From assembly GCA_020249435.1 (NCBI GenBank), contig JADCFQ010000022.1, positions 62,001-126,000 on the forward strand: DNA of 64,000 nt, given 5' to 3'. A program made the position numbers and the translations under genes. Below are positions 18,027-25,646 of the stretch, in pieces. Within the stretch, counting starts at the first letter, position 1; the number at the start of each line of letters is the position of its first letter. Source of the stretch: Roseomonas sp. (GTDB taxonomy: Bacteria > Pseudomonadota > Alphaproteobacteria > Acetobacterales > Acetobacteraceae). A model generated the notes under the pieces. It saw nothing but the letters and a program-made list of their open reading frames with translations. It had not been told where the DNA came from and did not search any database.

Positions 18027-18776
18027 ATGGCAGGCAGATTGGCGGGGAAGCTTTGTTTCGTCACCGCGGCGGGCCAGGGCATTGGCCGCGCCACCGCCCT
18101 TGCCATGGCCGGCGAAGGCGCGCGGGTGGTGGCAACGGATCGTGATGCGGCGCTGCTGGCGAACCTTACGGCGCCGGGCATCACCACGGCGGTTTTGGAT
18201 GTGCTGGATGATGCCGCCATCAGCGCCGCCGCCAAGGCTGCCGGGTCCGTTGATATCCTGTTCAATTGCGCGGGTTTTGTGCACCAGAACACCATCCTGA
18301 CCTGCAGCGATCAGGATTGGGATTTCGGCTTTGCGCTGAATGTGCGCGCCATGTGGAAGGTGGCGCAGGCCTTCATCCCCGGCATGCTGGAACGCCGCCA
18401 TGGCAGCATTGTGAACATGTCTTCCGCCTGTTCCTCCATCAAAGGTGCGCCCAATCGCTTTTTGTATGGCACCACCAAGGCGGCTGTTGTCGGCCTCACG
18501 AAATCCATCGCGACCGAATATGTCGCCCAGGGCATTCGCTGCAATTGCCTCTGCCCCGGCACGGTGGATACACCATCGCTGCACGACCGAATCGCCGCCA
18601 ATGCCGCCGCCGCTGGTTCGGTGGAGGCCGCCCGCGCTGCCTTTGTCGCGCGCCAGGCCATGGGGCGGCTCGCCACCGCTGAGGAAATGGCCGCTTTGGT
18701 GCTTTATCTGGCATCCGATGAGGCCGCTTTCGTTACCGGCCAGGCCATTGTCATTGACGGCGGCTGGACATTGTAG
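18027..18776 (+). CDS. SDR-family oxidoreductase (2-keto-3-deoxy-L-fuconate dehydrogenase/BDH2-like)
   Basis: A 249-residue SDR with TAAGQGIG at residues 13-20 and the active-site Tyr147-x3-Lys151 (YGTTK). The phrase LFNCAGFVHQ and the C-terminal VIDGGWTL are typical of the DHRS6/BDH2 and bacterial 2-keto-3-deoxy-L-fuconate dehydrogenase group, which oxidise keto-deoxy sugar acids or 3-hydroxybutyrate. Downstream, after a small membrane protein, is a fumarylacetoacetate-hydrolase-fold enzyme; that pair (SDR plus FAH hydrolase) is the signature of the non-phosphorylative L-fucose route. No fuconate dehydratase is nearby, so the pathway assignment is an inference. Being next to phaC, a 3-hydroxybutyrate dehydrogenase is also possible. 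Confidence 0.85.
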   Translation: MAGRLAGKLCFVTAAGQGIGRATALAMAGEGARVVATDRDAALLANLTAPGITTAVLDVLDDAAISAAAKAAGSVDILFNCAGFVHQNTILTCSDQDWDFGFALNVRAMWKVAQAFIPGMLERRHGSIVNMSSACSSIKGAPNRFLYGTTKAAVVGLTKSIATEYVAQGIRCNCLCPGTVDTPSLHDRIAANAAAAGSVEAARAAFVARQAMGRLATAEEMAALVLYLASDEAAFVTGQAIVIDGGWTL

Positions 18777-18809
18777 GAAGCCAATCCCGCTTTCCTGAAG
18801 GAGGATGAA

Positions 18810-19046
18810 ATGGCCAGTGAATTTGCCGTGCCGATGATGGGTGCCATGGGTGCCGTGGTGCTTGCCGGCATGAATGAGGATATGGCGATGCCCGCCTATA
18901 TGGTGCTGGGCTCCATTGCCATGCTGATCGCGCTGCTGCTTGCCGCGGGCGCGGTGACCTTGCCGGTCAACAGCATCCAGGCGCTGGCCTTTGGTGGCAT
19001 CGGCTTGGCGTTTTTCGGGCATGTGCGCGCCCGCCGTTCCAATTGA
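18810..19046 (+). CDS. Small two-helix membrane protein, function unknown
   Basis: A 78-residue protein with a strong AAGGAGG ribosome site seven bases upstream of ATG, so it is very probably translated. Two hydrophobic helices are visible (about residues 26-46 and 51-69) separated by a short polar turn, with a basic C-terminus RARRSN that would be cytoplasmic. It has no recognisable family motif. Lying 33 bp after an SDR and 13 bp before an FAH hydrolase, it should be co-transcribed with them; proteins of this kind often assist transporters or are simply uncharacterised. Confidence 0.65.
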   Translation: MASEFAVPMMGAMGAVVLAGMNEDMAMPAYMVLGSIAMLIALLLAAGAVTLPVNSIQALAFGGIGLAFFGHVRARRSN

Positions 19047-19059
19047 AGGAGAGGCTTAG

Positions 19060-19908
19060 ATGAAGCTGCTGCGTTACGGCCCTGCGGGCCAGGAAAAGCC
19101 GGGCATTCTGGACGCTGCCGGCGCCATTCGTGATCTTTCCGGCATTGTGCCGGATATCACGGGTGATGTGCTCTCCCCCGCCGCGCTCGCGAAGATTGCC
19201 GCGGTGGATGTGAATAGCCTGCCCAAGGTCGCCGGCAATCCGCGCCTTGGCTCGCCCGTCACGGGCATGAAGAATTTGATTTGTATCGGGCTGAACTATG
19301 CCGATCACGCGGCTGAAACCGGCGCGCCGATCCCGAAGGAGCCGATTGTCTTCCTGAAATCGCTCAATGCGCTGCAAGGGCCGAATGATGATGTGGTGAT
19401 CCCGCGCGGGTCGGTGAAAACCGATTATGAGGTGGAGCTTTGCATCATCATCGGCACGCGCGCCAAATATGTCTCGGAAGATCAGGCGCTGGATCATGTC
19501 GCGGGTTATGCCGTTGGCAATGATGTGTCTGAACGTGAATGGCAGGCGGAACGCGGAGGCGCTTGGGATAAGGGCAAGGGGTTTGATACTTTCGGCCCGC
19601 TCGGTCCCTGGCTGGTGACGAAGGATGAAGTGCCGGATCCGCAAAACCTCGCCATGTATTGCGATGTGGATGGCGTGCGCGAACAGAATGGCTCCACCAA
19701 GACCATGATCTTCGGCGTGAAGCAGATTGTGTCCTATGTCAGCCAATGCATCACGCTCAATCCGGGGGATGTGATCTTCACCGGCACGCCGCCGGGTGTG
19801 GGGCTTGGCAAGAAGCCGACGCCGATCTTCCTGAAGGCCGGCCAGACCATGAAGCTTGGCATTGCCGGGCTTGGTGAGCAGACGCAGAAACTTGTCGCCA
19901 GCGCCTGA
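19060..19908 (+). CDS. Fumarylacetoacetate-hydrolase family protein (2,4-diketo-3-deoxy acid hydrolase-like)
   Basis: A 282-residue FAH-fold hydrolase. The metal-binding EVELCIIIGTRAKYV (first Glu pair) and the downstream GNDVSEREWQ, GKGFDTFGPLGPWL and IFTGTPPGVG blocks are all diagnostic. The N-terminal ~65 residues form the usual capping domain. Family members cleave carbon-carbon bonds in 2,4-diketo acids or ureidoglycolate; with the SDR it fits 2,4-diketo-3-deoxy-L-fuconate hydrolase. GGAGAGG precedes the ATG. It partly overlaps the next gene if that starts at TTG 19892. Fold certain; substrate inferred. Confidence 0.9.
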   Translation: MKLLRYGPAGQEKPGILDAAGAIRDLSGIVPDITGDVLSPAALAKIAAVDVNSLPKVAGNPRLGSPVTGMKNLICIGLNYADHAAETGAPIPKEPIVFLKSLNALQGPNDDVVIPRGSVKTDYEVELCIIIGTRAKYVSEDQALDHVAGYAVGNDVSEREWQAERGGAWDKGKGFDTFGPLGPWLVTKDEVPDPQNLAMYCDVDGVREQNGSTKTMIFGVKQIVSYVSQCITLNPGDVIFTGTPPGVGLGKKPTPIFLKAGQTMKLGIAGLGEQTQKLVASA

Positions 19909-20221
19909 AACGCCAACTCTGGTGATCTTCGACTTCCCCGCCAGGAAAGCTGGCGGGGAAGCGCAGGCTCGGGCGCTACGCGCTTTGGCGGAAGACATTG
20001 CCGCCGAGCCTGATCTGCTCTGGAAAATCTGGACCGAGGATAAGGCGGCCGGGCGTTCGGGCGGGATCTATCTGTTCCGTAATCGCGCCGCCGCAGCAGC
20101 CTATCACGCCAAGCACGCCGCACGGCTGACCGCGGCAGGTGTGACGGGGATTGAGGCTGTTTATCGCAGCTACAATGCGGAGCTCACCGCCATCACTCGC
20201 GGGCCTGTCGGCAGCCCCTAA
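19892..20221 (+). CDS. YdhR-like monooxygenase-fold protein
   Basis: About 109 residues resembling E. coli YdhR (ABM/antibiotic-monooxygenase-like dimeric alpha/beta barrel): the phrases LWKIWTED, SGGIYLF and a C-terminal alpha/beta run match. YdhR itself is of unknown physiological substrate. The start is unclear: I chose TTG 19892, which overlaps the FAH stop; TTG 19856, GTG 19874 and GTG 19922 are also in frame and none has a good ribosome site. The gene ends four bases into the convergent gltX stop region (20218-20221 shared). Confidence 0.65.
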   Translation: MSPAPETPTLVIFDFPARKAGGEAQARALRALAEDIAAEPDLLWKIWTEDKAAGRSGGIYLFRNRAAAAAYHAKHAARLTAAGVTGIEAVYRSYNAELTAITRGPVGSP

Positions 20222-21612
20222 CCAGCCGCGGCAAGGATGCGCAGTGTCGCTTCCTCCCGCCCAAGCGCCCAGAGCACGGCATCAATCGGCGGGCTGGTGG
20301 TGCTGCCGCTGAGTGCCGCGCGCAAGGGCTGCGCCACCTGGCCAAGCTTGATGCCCTTCACCTCAGCATAGTCGCGCAGCCACTGGTCAAGATCCTGCTT
20401 TTCCCAAGGTGCTGTCTGCAAAAACGCGGCAAGATCGGTCAAGCGCGCCTTGGCTTCTGGCGTCAGCAATGCCTCGGCCTTGGCTTCCATCATCGGTGCG
20501 CCATCCTGCACCGCGAAAGCCGCCGCGCCGGTCAATTCTTCCACTGTCTTCGCCCGTTCCTTCAGGAAGGGCATCAGCATCCGCACGCGCTTCGCACCCT
20601 CCGGCCCGAACAGGACAGTGCGTTTCGCAAGCCGTTCCAGCACCTCCCGCGTCAGCGCATCATCATCGGCCATGCGCAGATATTGTCCGTTCAAATGCGT
20701 GAGCTTGGCATAATCCATCCGCGCCGCCGCGCGCCCGACATCCTTGATGTCAAACAGCGTCACCGCGCGATCACGCGGGATGAATTCCTCATCGCCATGG
20801 CCCCAGCCAAGCCGCAGCAGATAATTGCAGACAGCTTCGGGCAAGAAGCCTTGCTCACGAAAATCGAGCACGGAAACCGCGCCATGGCGCTTGGAAAGCT
20901 TGGCGCCATCAGCACCATGGATCAGCGGCACATGGGCGAAATGCGGGCGCGTCCAGCCCATGGCATCATAAACCATGCATTGGCGGAAAGTATTGGTCAG
21001 ATGGTCATCGCCGCGGATCACATGGGTGATGCGCATATCGTGATCATCCACCACCACCGCATGCAGATAGGTCGGCGTGCCGTCGCTCCGCAGAATGATC
21101 ATGTCGTCCAATTCACTATTGGCGACGCGCACCTCACCCTGCACCAAATCCGCGACAACGGTCTCCCCTTCCAAAGGCGCCTTGATGCGGATGGCGAAGG
21201 GCTTGCCGGCCTGTTCCGGCCCAGGCTCACGCTCCCGCCAGCGGCGGTCATAACGCGGCGGGCGGCCCTCGGCGGCGGCGCGTTCGCGCATTTCGGCCAA
21301 TTCTTCCGGCGTCGCCCAGCAGCGATAGGCCTTGCCCATCGCCAGCAAAGCTTCGGCAATTTCACGGTGCCGCGCTTCCCGCGCCGCCTGTAACACCGGC
21401 GGTTCATCCGGCGAAAGGCCGAGCCATTCCAGGCTGTCCAGGATCTGATCCACCGCTTCCCCGGTGGAGCGTTCGCGATCCGTATCTTCAATACGCAGCA
21501 GGTATTCCCCGCCATGGTGGCGCGCAAAGAGCCAATTGAACAAGGCAGTGCGGGCCCCGCCGATATGCAGATAGCCGGTGGGGGAAGGGGCAAAGCGCGT
21601 GCGAACCGTCAT
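20218..21612 (-). CDS. gltX: Glutamate--tRNA ligase
   Basis: The 464-residue class I aminoacyl-tRNA synthetase charges tRNA-Glu (and in many alphaproteobacteria tRNA-Gln, later amidated). The HIGH equivalent is in PSPTGYLHIGGART and the KMSKS equivalent is KLSKRHG. The anticodon-binding alpha-helical cage forms the C-terminal third. The length fits the usual 440-490. It is convergent with the YdhR-like gene and divergent from comEC (125-bp gap for a 5' region). Confidence 0.97.
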   Translation of the reverse strand: MTVRTRFAPSPTGYLHIGGARTALFNWLFARHHGGEYLLRIEDTDRERSTGEAVDQILDSLEWLGLSPDEPPVLQAAREARHREIAEALLAMGKAYRCWATPEELAEMRERAAAEGRPPRYDRRWREREPGPEQAGKPFAIRIKAPLEGETVVADLVQGEVRVANSELDDMIILRSDGTPTYLHAVVVDDHDMRITHVIRGDDHLTNTFRQCMVYDAMGWTRPHFAHVPLIHGADGAKLSKRHGAVSVLDFREQGFLPEAVCNYLLRLGWGHGDEEFIPRDRAVTLFDIKDVGRAAARMDYAKLTHLNGQYLRMADDDALTREVLERLAKRTVLFGPEGAKRVRMLMPFLKERAKTVEELTGAAAFAVQDGAPMMEAKAEALLTPEAKARLTDLAAFLQTAPWEKQDLDQWLRDYAEVKGIKLGQVAQPLRAALSGSTTSPPIDAVLWALGREEATLRILAAAG

Positions 21613-21707
21613 GGCGTGGTCATCATTCTCCTGATGCGCTGCCTTTAAACCACATGCCGCGCCGGGGAAATCAGGCGACGGTGCGGCGCAGGCGATGAAT
21701 TTCCCGT

Positions 21708-21736
21708 TTGGGAGTTCGATAAGCCCTCTATATACT
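21708..21736 (+). promoter_or_regulatory. Sigma-70-like promoter within the annotated comEC start region
   Basis: TTGGGA (21708-21713), a 17-base spacer and TATACT (21731-21736) make a good sigma-70 core. Transcription would start near 21743, downstream of the first available ATG of comEC at 21738, which has no ribosome site. This argues that comEC is translated from a later start such as the ATG at 21816. Confidence 0.5.
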
Positions 21737-21815
21737 TATGGTTGTGCTCCTTCACGCTTCCTCCGCGACCCAAATCCCAAGCCTGGCGCCGCCAAGGGGC
21801 ATTTGGCGCGCTTGG

Positions 21816-23894
21816 ATGGACCGGGCCGCCGAGGCTTCCGCCGCCGAACGCCAACATCAGGCGCTTTGGCTGCCTGTGGCCATGGGGGCGGGCATCCTGT
21901 TCTATTTCAGCCTGCGGAGCGAACCGGATGCACGGCTGATCTGGTTGGCGCCCGCCCTTGTCATCACCGCGCTGCTGGTGGCACGCCGCTGGGCCTTTTG
22001 CGGCTGGCTTTGCGCGCTGGTAGCGGCAGGCAGCTTTGGCTTCGCCATCACGCTTTGGCATGCGCAACGGGCGCCGCCGCCGATCTCGCCTCCGCCGCGC
22101 GCGCTCGTGATCCAGGGCATTGTGCAAAATGTGCAGGCCTTGCCGCAGGGGCTCAGGGTGACGCTCGGGCAGGCGCAATTCGGGCCAGAGGCGCCAAAAC
22201 TTGAACGCAGCCTCCGCATTCGGCTCCGCAATGATGACCCTGCGCGGCCAGCGCCCGGCGATTTGCTGAGTGTGCGCGCCCTGATCCGCGCCCCGGCAGC
22301 GCCGGCCTATCCGGGCGCCTGGGATTTCCAACGCGCAGCGTTTTTCAGCGGCCAGGGCGGCGTGGGTTTTGCCATTGGCTCGGCAGAGGTCACGCCAGGC
22401 GCTGGCGAAGCCCCGCCCTTCGCTGGCCTTCGCACCGAACTCGAAGCACGGGTGATGGCGGCCTTGCCCGGCTCGGCCGGGGCGATTTCGGCAGCGCTGC
22501 TGACGGGGAGCCAAAGCGCCATCACCACCGCTGATTTGAATGCCATGCGGGATTCGGGCCTTGCGCATCTGCTGTCCGTATCCGGCCTGCATATCGCGAT
22601 TGTGATGAGCGTTTCCTTCTGGGTAACGCGCCTGCTGGCGGCGCTCTATCGCCCCTTGGCGCTCAGGGTGCCGGGCAAATTGCTGGCGGGATGCGGCGCC
22701 TTATTGGCCGGTGGCTTTTATATGCTGCTAACCGGCGCGCAGGTGCCCATGCAGCGCAGCTTTGCCATGGCGTGTCTGGTGACGCTCGCCATTCTGGCGG
22801 GGCGGAAGGCGATTTCGCTGCGCGGCCTGGCTTGGGCGGCGGCGGCAGTGATGATCTTTGATCCGGCGTCGCTGCTCGGCCCATCCTTTCAAATGTCCTT
22901 CGCGGCGGTGCTTGCCCTGATTGCGGGGTGGGAAGCCTTGCAGCCGCACCTTGCCGGGCTTCGCGGCCAAAAGGGTTGGGCCTGGCGCCTTGGCTTTGGC
23001 GTGGTTGGGCTGATGATGACCTCAGTCCTCGCGGGTGCGGCGACAGCGCCCTTCGGCCTCGCGCATTTCGGGCGGCTGCAATGGTATGGCGTGGCGGCCA
23101 ATGCGGTGGCGGTGCCGCTGACCTCCTTCATTGTCATGCCGGCGGGGATGTTGGCGGCTGTGCTGATGCCGCTTGGCCTGGAAGCGCCGGCGCTTTGGGT
23201 GATGGGCTTCGGGGTGGAGGGTATTTTGTGGGTGGCGCGCCTCGTCGCCGCCTGGCCGGGGGCGACCGAATCCGCCATGCCGATCCCCGGCTGGGGCTTG
23301 GCGGTTTTTGCCTTTGGGCTTTGCTGGCTGTGCCTGTGGCGGCGCTGGTGGCGCGCCTTGGGCGTGCTGCCGATGATGCTCGGCCTTTTCAGCGCCGCTT
23401 TGGTGCAGCCGCCCCATATCCTGATATCGCAGGATGCGCGGCTGGTTGGGTTTTTCGCGACCGATACGCTATTCATCCAACGCCAACAGGGTGCGTCCAA
23501 CCTGACGCGCGATGCCTGGCTCAGGCTTTATGGGCAGGATGCGGCCAAGGCGTTGTCGGCTGAAGGCGCAAGCCCGGATGGCAAACTGAGTTGCACCGCC
23601 GATGGCTGCCGGTTTGACGCGGGTGCAAGCGCCTTTTTCGTCCGGCGCGGCAATATCATGGCGCAATGCGGCGCAGTGGCGGTGATCATCTCTGCCGAGC
23701 CGATCCGGCAGCGCTGCCGGCAGAGCATTCTGATTGATCGTTTCTCCGTCTGGCGCGATGGGGCGCATGCGATCTGGCTTGCGCCTGAGGGCGCGCAGGT
23801 GATGTCTGATCGTGCCTGGCGCGGAGATCGGCCCTGGGCGCCGCCGCCACCCCTGCCGCGCGCGGCCGCTGAACCGCCGGCGCCGATTGAATAG
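21816..23894 (+). CDS. comEC: ComEC/Rec2-family DNA-uptake channel protein
   Basis: A multi-pass inner-membrane protein that in competent bacteria forms the channel for single-stranded DNA. It has the N-terminal DUF4131-like segment (residues about 10-200), the Competence domain with the family phrase LLTGSQSAITTADLNAMRDSGLAHLLSVSG region and many helices, then a soluble C-terminus with a CTADGC motif. The HxHxDH metallo-beta-lactamase motif of full-length Rec2 is absent, as in many alphaproteobacteria. I use the ATG at 21816 because a promoter overlaps the alternative ATG at 21738 and no ribosome site precedes it; the longer form would add 26 residues. Confidence 0.88.
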   Translation: MDRAAEASAAERQHQALWLPVAMGAGILFYFSLRSEPDARLIWLAPALVITALLVARRWAFCGWLCALVAAGSFGFAITLWHAQRAPPPISPPPRALVIQGIVQNVQALPQGLRVTLGQAQFGPEAPKLERSLRIRLRNDDPARPAPGDLLSVRALIRAPAAPAYPGAWDFQRAAFFSGQGGVGFAIGSAEVTPGAGEAPPFAGLRTELEARVMAALPGSAGAISAALLTGSQSAITTADLNAMRDSGLAHLLSVSGLHIAIVMSVSFWVTRLLAALYRPLALRVPGKLLAGCGALLAGGFYMLLTGAQVPMQRSFAMACLVTLAILAGRKAISLRGLAWAAAAVMIFDPASLLGPSFQMSFAAVLALIAGWEALQPHLAGLRGQKGWAWRLGFGVVGLMMTSVLAGAATAPFGLAHFGRLQWYGVAANAVAVPLTSFIVMPAGMLAAVLMPLGLEAPALWVMGFGVEGILWVARLVAAWPGATESAMPIPGWGLAVFAFGLCWLCLWRRWWRALGVLPMMLGLFSAALVQPPHILISQDARLVGFFATDTLFIQRQQGASNLTRDAWLRLYGQDAAKALSAEGASPDGKLSCTADGCRFDAGASAFFVRRGNIMAQCGAVAVIISAEPIRQRCRQSILIDRFSVWRDGAHAIWLAPEGAQVMSDRAWRGDRPWAPPPPLPRAAAEPPAPIE

Positions 23895-23897
23895 GGC

Positions 23898-23941
23898 ATA
23901 GAGCGTGTTGCGTTCACATAGGTTCACGCAACGCGCTCTAT
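23898..23941. repeat. Intergenic palindrome, 16-bp arms
   Basis: Arms ATAGAGCGTGTTGCGT (23898-23913) and ACGCAACGCGCTCTAT (23926-23941) are complementary except for one position, which would be a G-U pair in RNA. A 12-base spacer separates them. It starts four bases after the comEC stop, and could act as a terminator or be a dispersed palindromic element; near-identical GAGCGCGTTGCGT palindromes are, from memory, frequent between genes in related genomes. Confidence 0.6.
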
Positions 23942-23954
23942 ATTTTGGTTTTTC

Positions 23955-24000
23955 GAGCATCTTCACCCGTTCAGATTTTCCATCTGAACGGGATATGCTC
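23955..24000. repeat. Intergenic palindrome with GTTCAGAT core, shared terminator
   Basis: A perfect 11-bp stem CCCGTTCAGAT / ATCTGAACGGG (23966-23976 and 23982-23992) with a five-base loop is nested in an outer GAGCAT / ATGCTC pair (23955-23960, 23995-24000). Its last base is the first of the stop codon of the minus-strand gene ending at 24000. It looks like a dispersed mobile palindrome that may also terminate both convergent genes. Confidence 0.6.
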
Positions 24001-24740
24001 TACCCCAGCATCCGCACCGCCATCACCGCCAGCACCACGCCATTCAGCAGAAATAACCCCGCCGCCACGCTGCGCATGGCCCGCCCGTGACTCTTGCCAA
24101 AAAACCGCCCGAGCAAGGCCACGCCGATCAGCGCGGGGATCGTGCCGGCGACGAAGCTCACCATCGCCAGCGCGCCGCCCAAGGCGCTGCCCGTCGCTGC
24201 TGCCCCGGCCAAGGCGCCGTAAAGCAGGCCGCAAGGCAACGCCGAGAGTAGCAAGCCGAGCGCCACTCCCCGCAGACCTGTAGGCGCTGCCAGCAGCGGG
24301 CCAAGCCGTGCTTCCAGGAAGTTCGGCAGTCGCGGCGCGGCGAGGCGCGGCAGCAAGGCCGCAATCCGGGCCGAGGCTTGCGCCAACATCAGCAGCGCCG
24401 CGAGCGCGAGCATCCCCGCCAGCAACACCCGCCACCCAGTGCCCAGGCTGACCGCGCCCACCACCCCGCCAGCCAGCGCGCCGAGCCCCCCGTAACCAAG
24501 GGCTCGGCCGAGATGATAAGGCGCCAAAGCCGCACCTGAGAGCCGCTGCACCCTGCCGCCAATGGCCGTGCGATCCGCCATGGCGGCGGCTTGGGCCAGC
24601 ACAAAAGGCCCGCACATGGCGGCGCAATGCGTCGCCCCGCCGGCGAGCCCGGCCAGAAAAAGTGCCCCCATCACCGCCCAAAGCCCGCCCGGGCCAAGCG
24701 CTTCCAGCCCATGCAGGCAATTGGCGAGGAATTCCGCCAT
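24000..24740 (-). CDS. TauE/SafE-like membrane protein (sulfite exporter/UreH group)
   Basis: A 246-residue, six- to seven-helix membrane protein of the TauE/SafE superfamily. The opening GLAGGATHCAAMCGPFVL, with the HCxxMCGP motif, places it in the UreH/'cytochrome biogenesis' branch of the family that often neighbours copper or cytochrome oxidase maturation genes. A second half-repeat begins near residue 125. These proteins move small anions or metals; which one is not readable here. It is coupled to the uracil-DNA glycosylase gene upstream (six-base gap) and convergent with comEC. Confidence 0.82.
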   Translation of the reverse strand: MAEFLANCLHGLEALGPGGLWAVMGALFLAGLAGGATHCAAMCGPFVLAQAAAMADRTAIGGRVQRLSGAALAPYHLGRALGYGGLGALAGGVVGAVSLGTGWRVLLAGMLALAALLMLAQASARIAALLPRLAAPRLPNFLEARLGPLLAAPTGLRGVALGLLLSALPCGLLYGALAGAAATGSALGGALAMVSFVAGTIPALIGVALLGRFFGKSHGRAMRSVAAGLFLLNGVVLAVMAVRMLG

Positions 24741-24746
24741 GGAAGA

Positions 24747-25559
24747 CTATGCCGAGTCCTGATCCAGCATGCGCCGCAGCAGCAGCAAATCCGCCCAGGC
24801 GTCGCGCTTGGAAGCGGGGCTGCGCAGCAAATAGGCAGGGTGGAGCGTCGGCAAGGCCGGGATGCGGCCAAGCCCCGCGATTTCCACCTCATGCCAGCGG
24901 CCACGCAGCCGCGTGATGCCTTCCTTGCCGCCGATCAACCCCTTGGCCGCAACGCCCCCCACCAGCACCAGCCGCTTCGGGCGGATCAACGCCACCTGGC
25001 GGCGGAGAAAGGGCAGGAACAGCGCCACCTCCGCATCGGTTGGGGTGCGATTCCCCGGTGGCCTCCAGGGCAGGATATTGGTGATGTAGAAATTGCTCTC
25101 TCGCGACAGCCCGACCGAGGCAAACATCCGGTCCAGCAATTGGCCCGAGGCACCGACAAAGGGCCGCCCGGCGCGGTCTTCATCAGCGCCTGGAGCCTCG
25201 CCAATCAGCATCAGGCCGGCATCGGTGATGCCCTCACCAAAGACCAGATTGGTCGCGGTTTCCTTGAGCGGTGAGGCATCAAAGGCAGCAATGGCGGCCT
25301 TCAGCGCTGCCAGATCGGGCGCGGCTGCGGCCAGGGCTTCGGCGCGGGTATTGGCGGGCGGCGTGGGGGCCAGGGCAATGGGTGCGGTGCGGATCGGGCG
25401 CGGGGCTGGTTCTGGCACAGGGCGGGCGGCTTCCGGCGCGCGCGCGGGCGCTTCCCGCAGCGCCAGGCGATCCGCGGGGCTTTCCATCAGCGCCTCATCC
25501 GCGCCCCAGTCGCATTGCAACGCCAGGGCGGCGGCCAGGGCGGATTTCTCCTGCTCCAT
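24747..25559 (-). CDS. Uracil-DNA glycosylase, family 4 (UDGa-like)
   Basis: A 270-residue glycosylase that removes uracil from DNA. The family-4 motif [20 protein letters not shown] (motif A with the catalytic Glu region) and the later HPAYLL (motif B His) are intact, with [10 protein letters not shown] between. Family 4 enzymes bind a 4Fe-4S cluster, but I see only one or two Cys in the core (CDWG is N-terminal), so the cluster ligands should be checked. The first ~100 residues are Ala/Pro-rich and disordered, unlike the ~200-residue archaeal forms. The ATG at 25559 is chosen over 25595. Divergent from the ETF oxidoreductase. Confidence 0.82.
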   Translation of the reverse strand: MEQEKSALAAALALQCDWGADEALMESPADRLALREAPARAPEAARPVPEPAPRPIRTAPIALAPTPPANTRAEALAAAAPDLAALKAAIAAFDASPLKETATNLVFGEGITDAGLMLIGEAPGADEDRAGRPFVGASGQLLDRMFASVGLSRESNFYITNILPWRPPGNRTPTDAEVALFLPFLRRQVALIRPKRLVLVGGVAAKGLIGGKEGITRLRGRWHEVEIAGLGRIPALPTLHPAYLLRSPASKRDAWADLLLLRRMLDQDSA

Positions 25560-25646
25560 GCCCCACATATCGGGCCGGAGCGGGGTTCCGCGCAACCCGC
25601 GCCTTCGCTACATGGAGAAATTCGTGAAGAGGAAAGGCGTAGCGGT

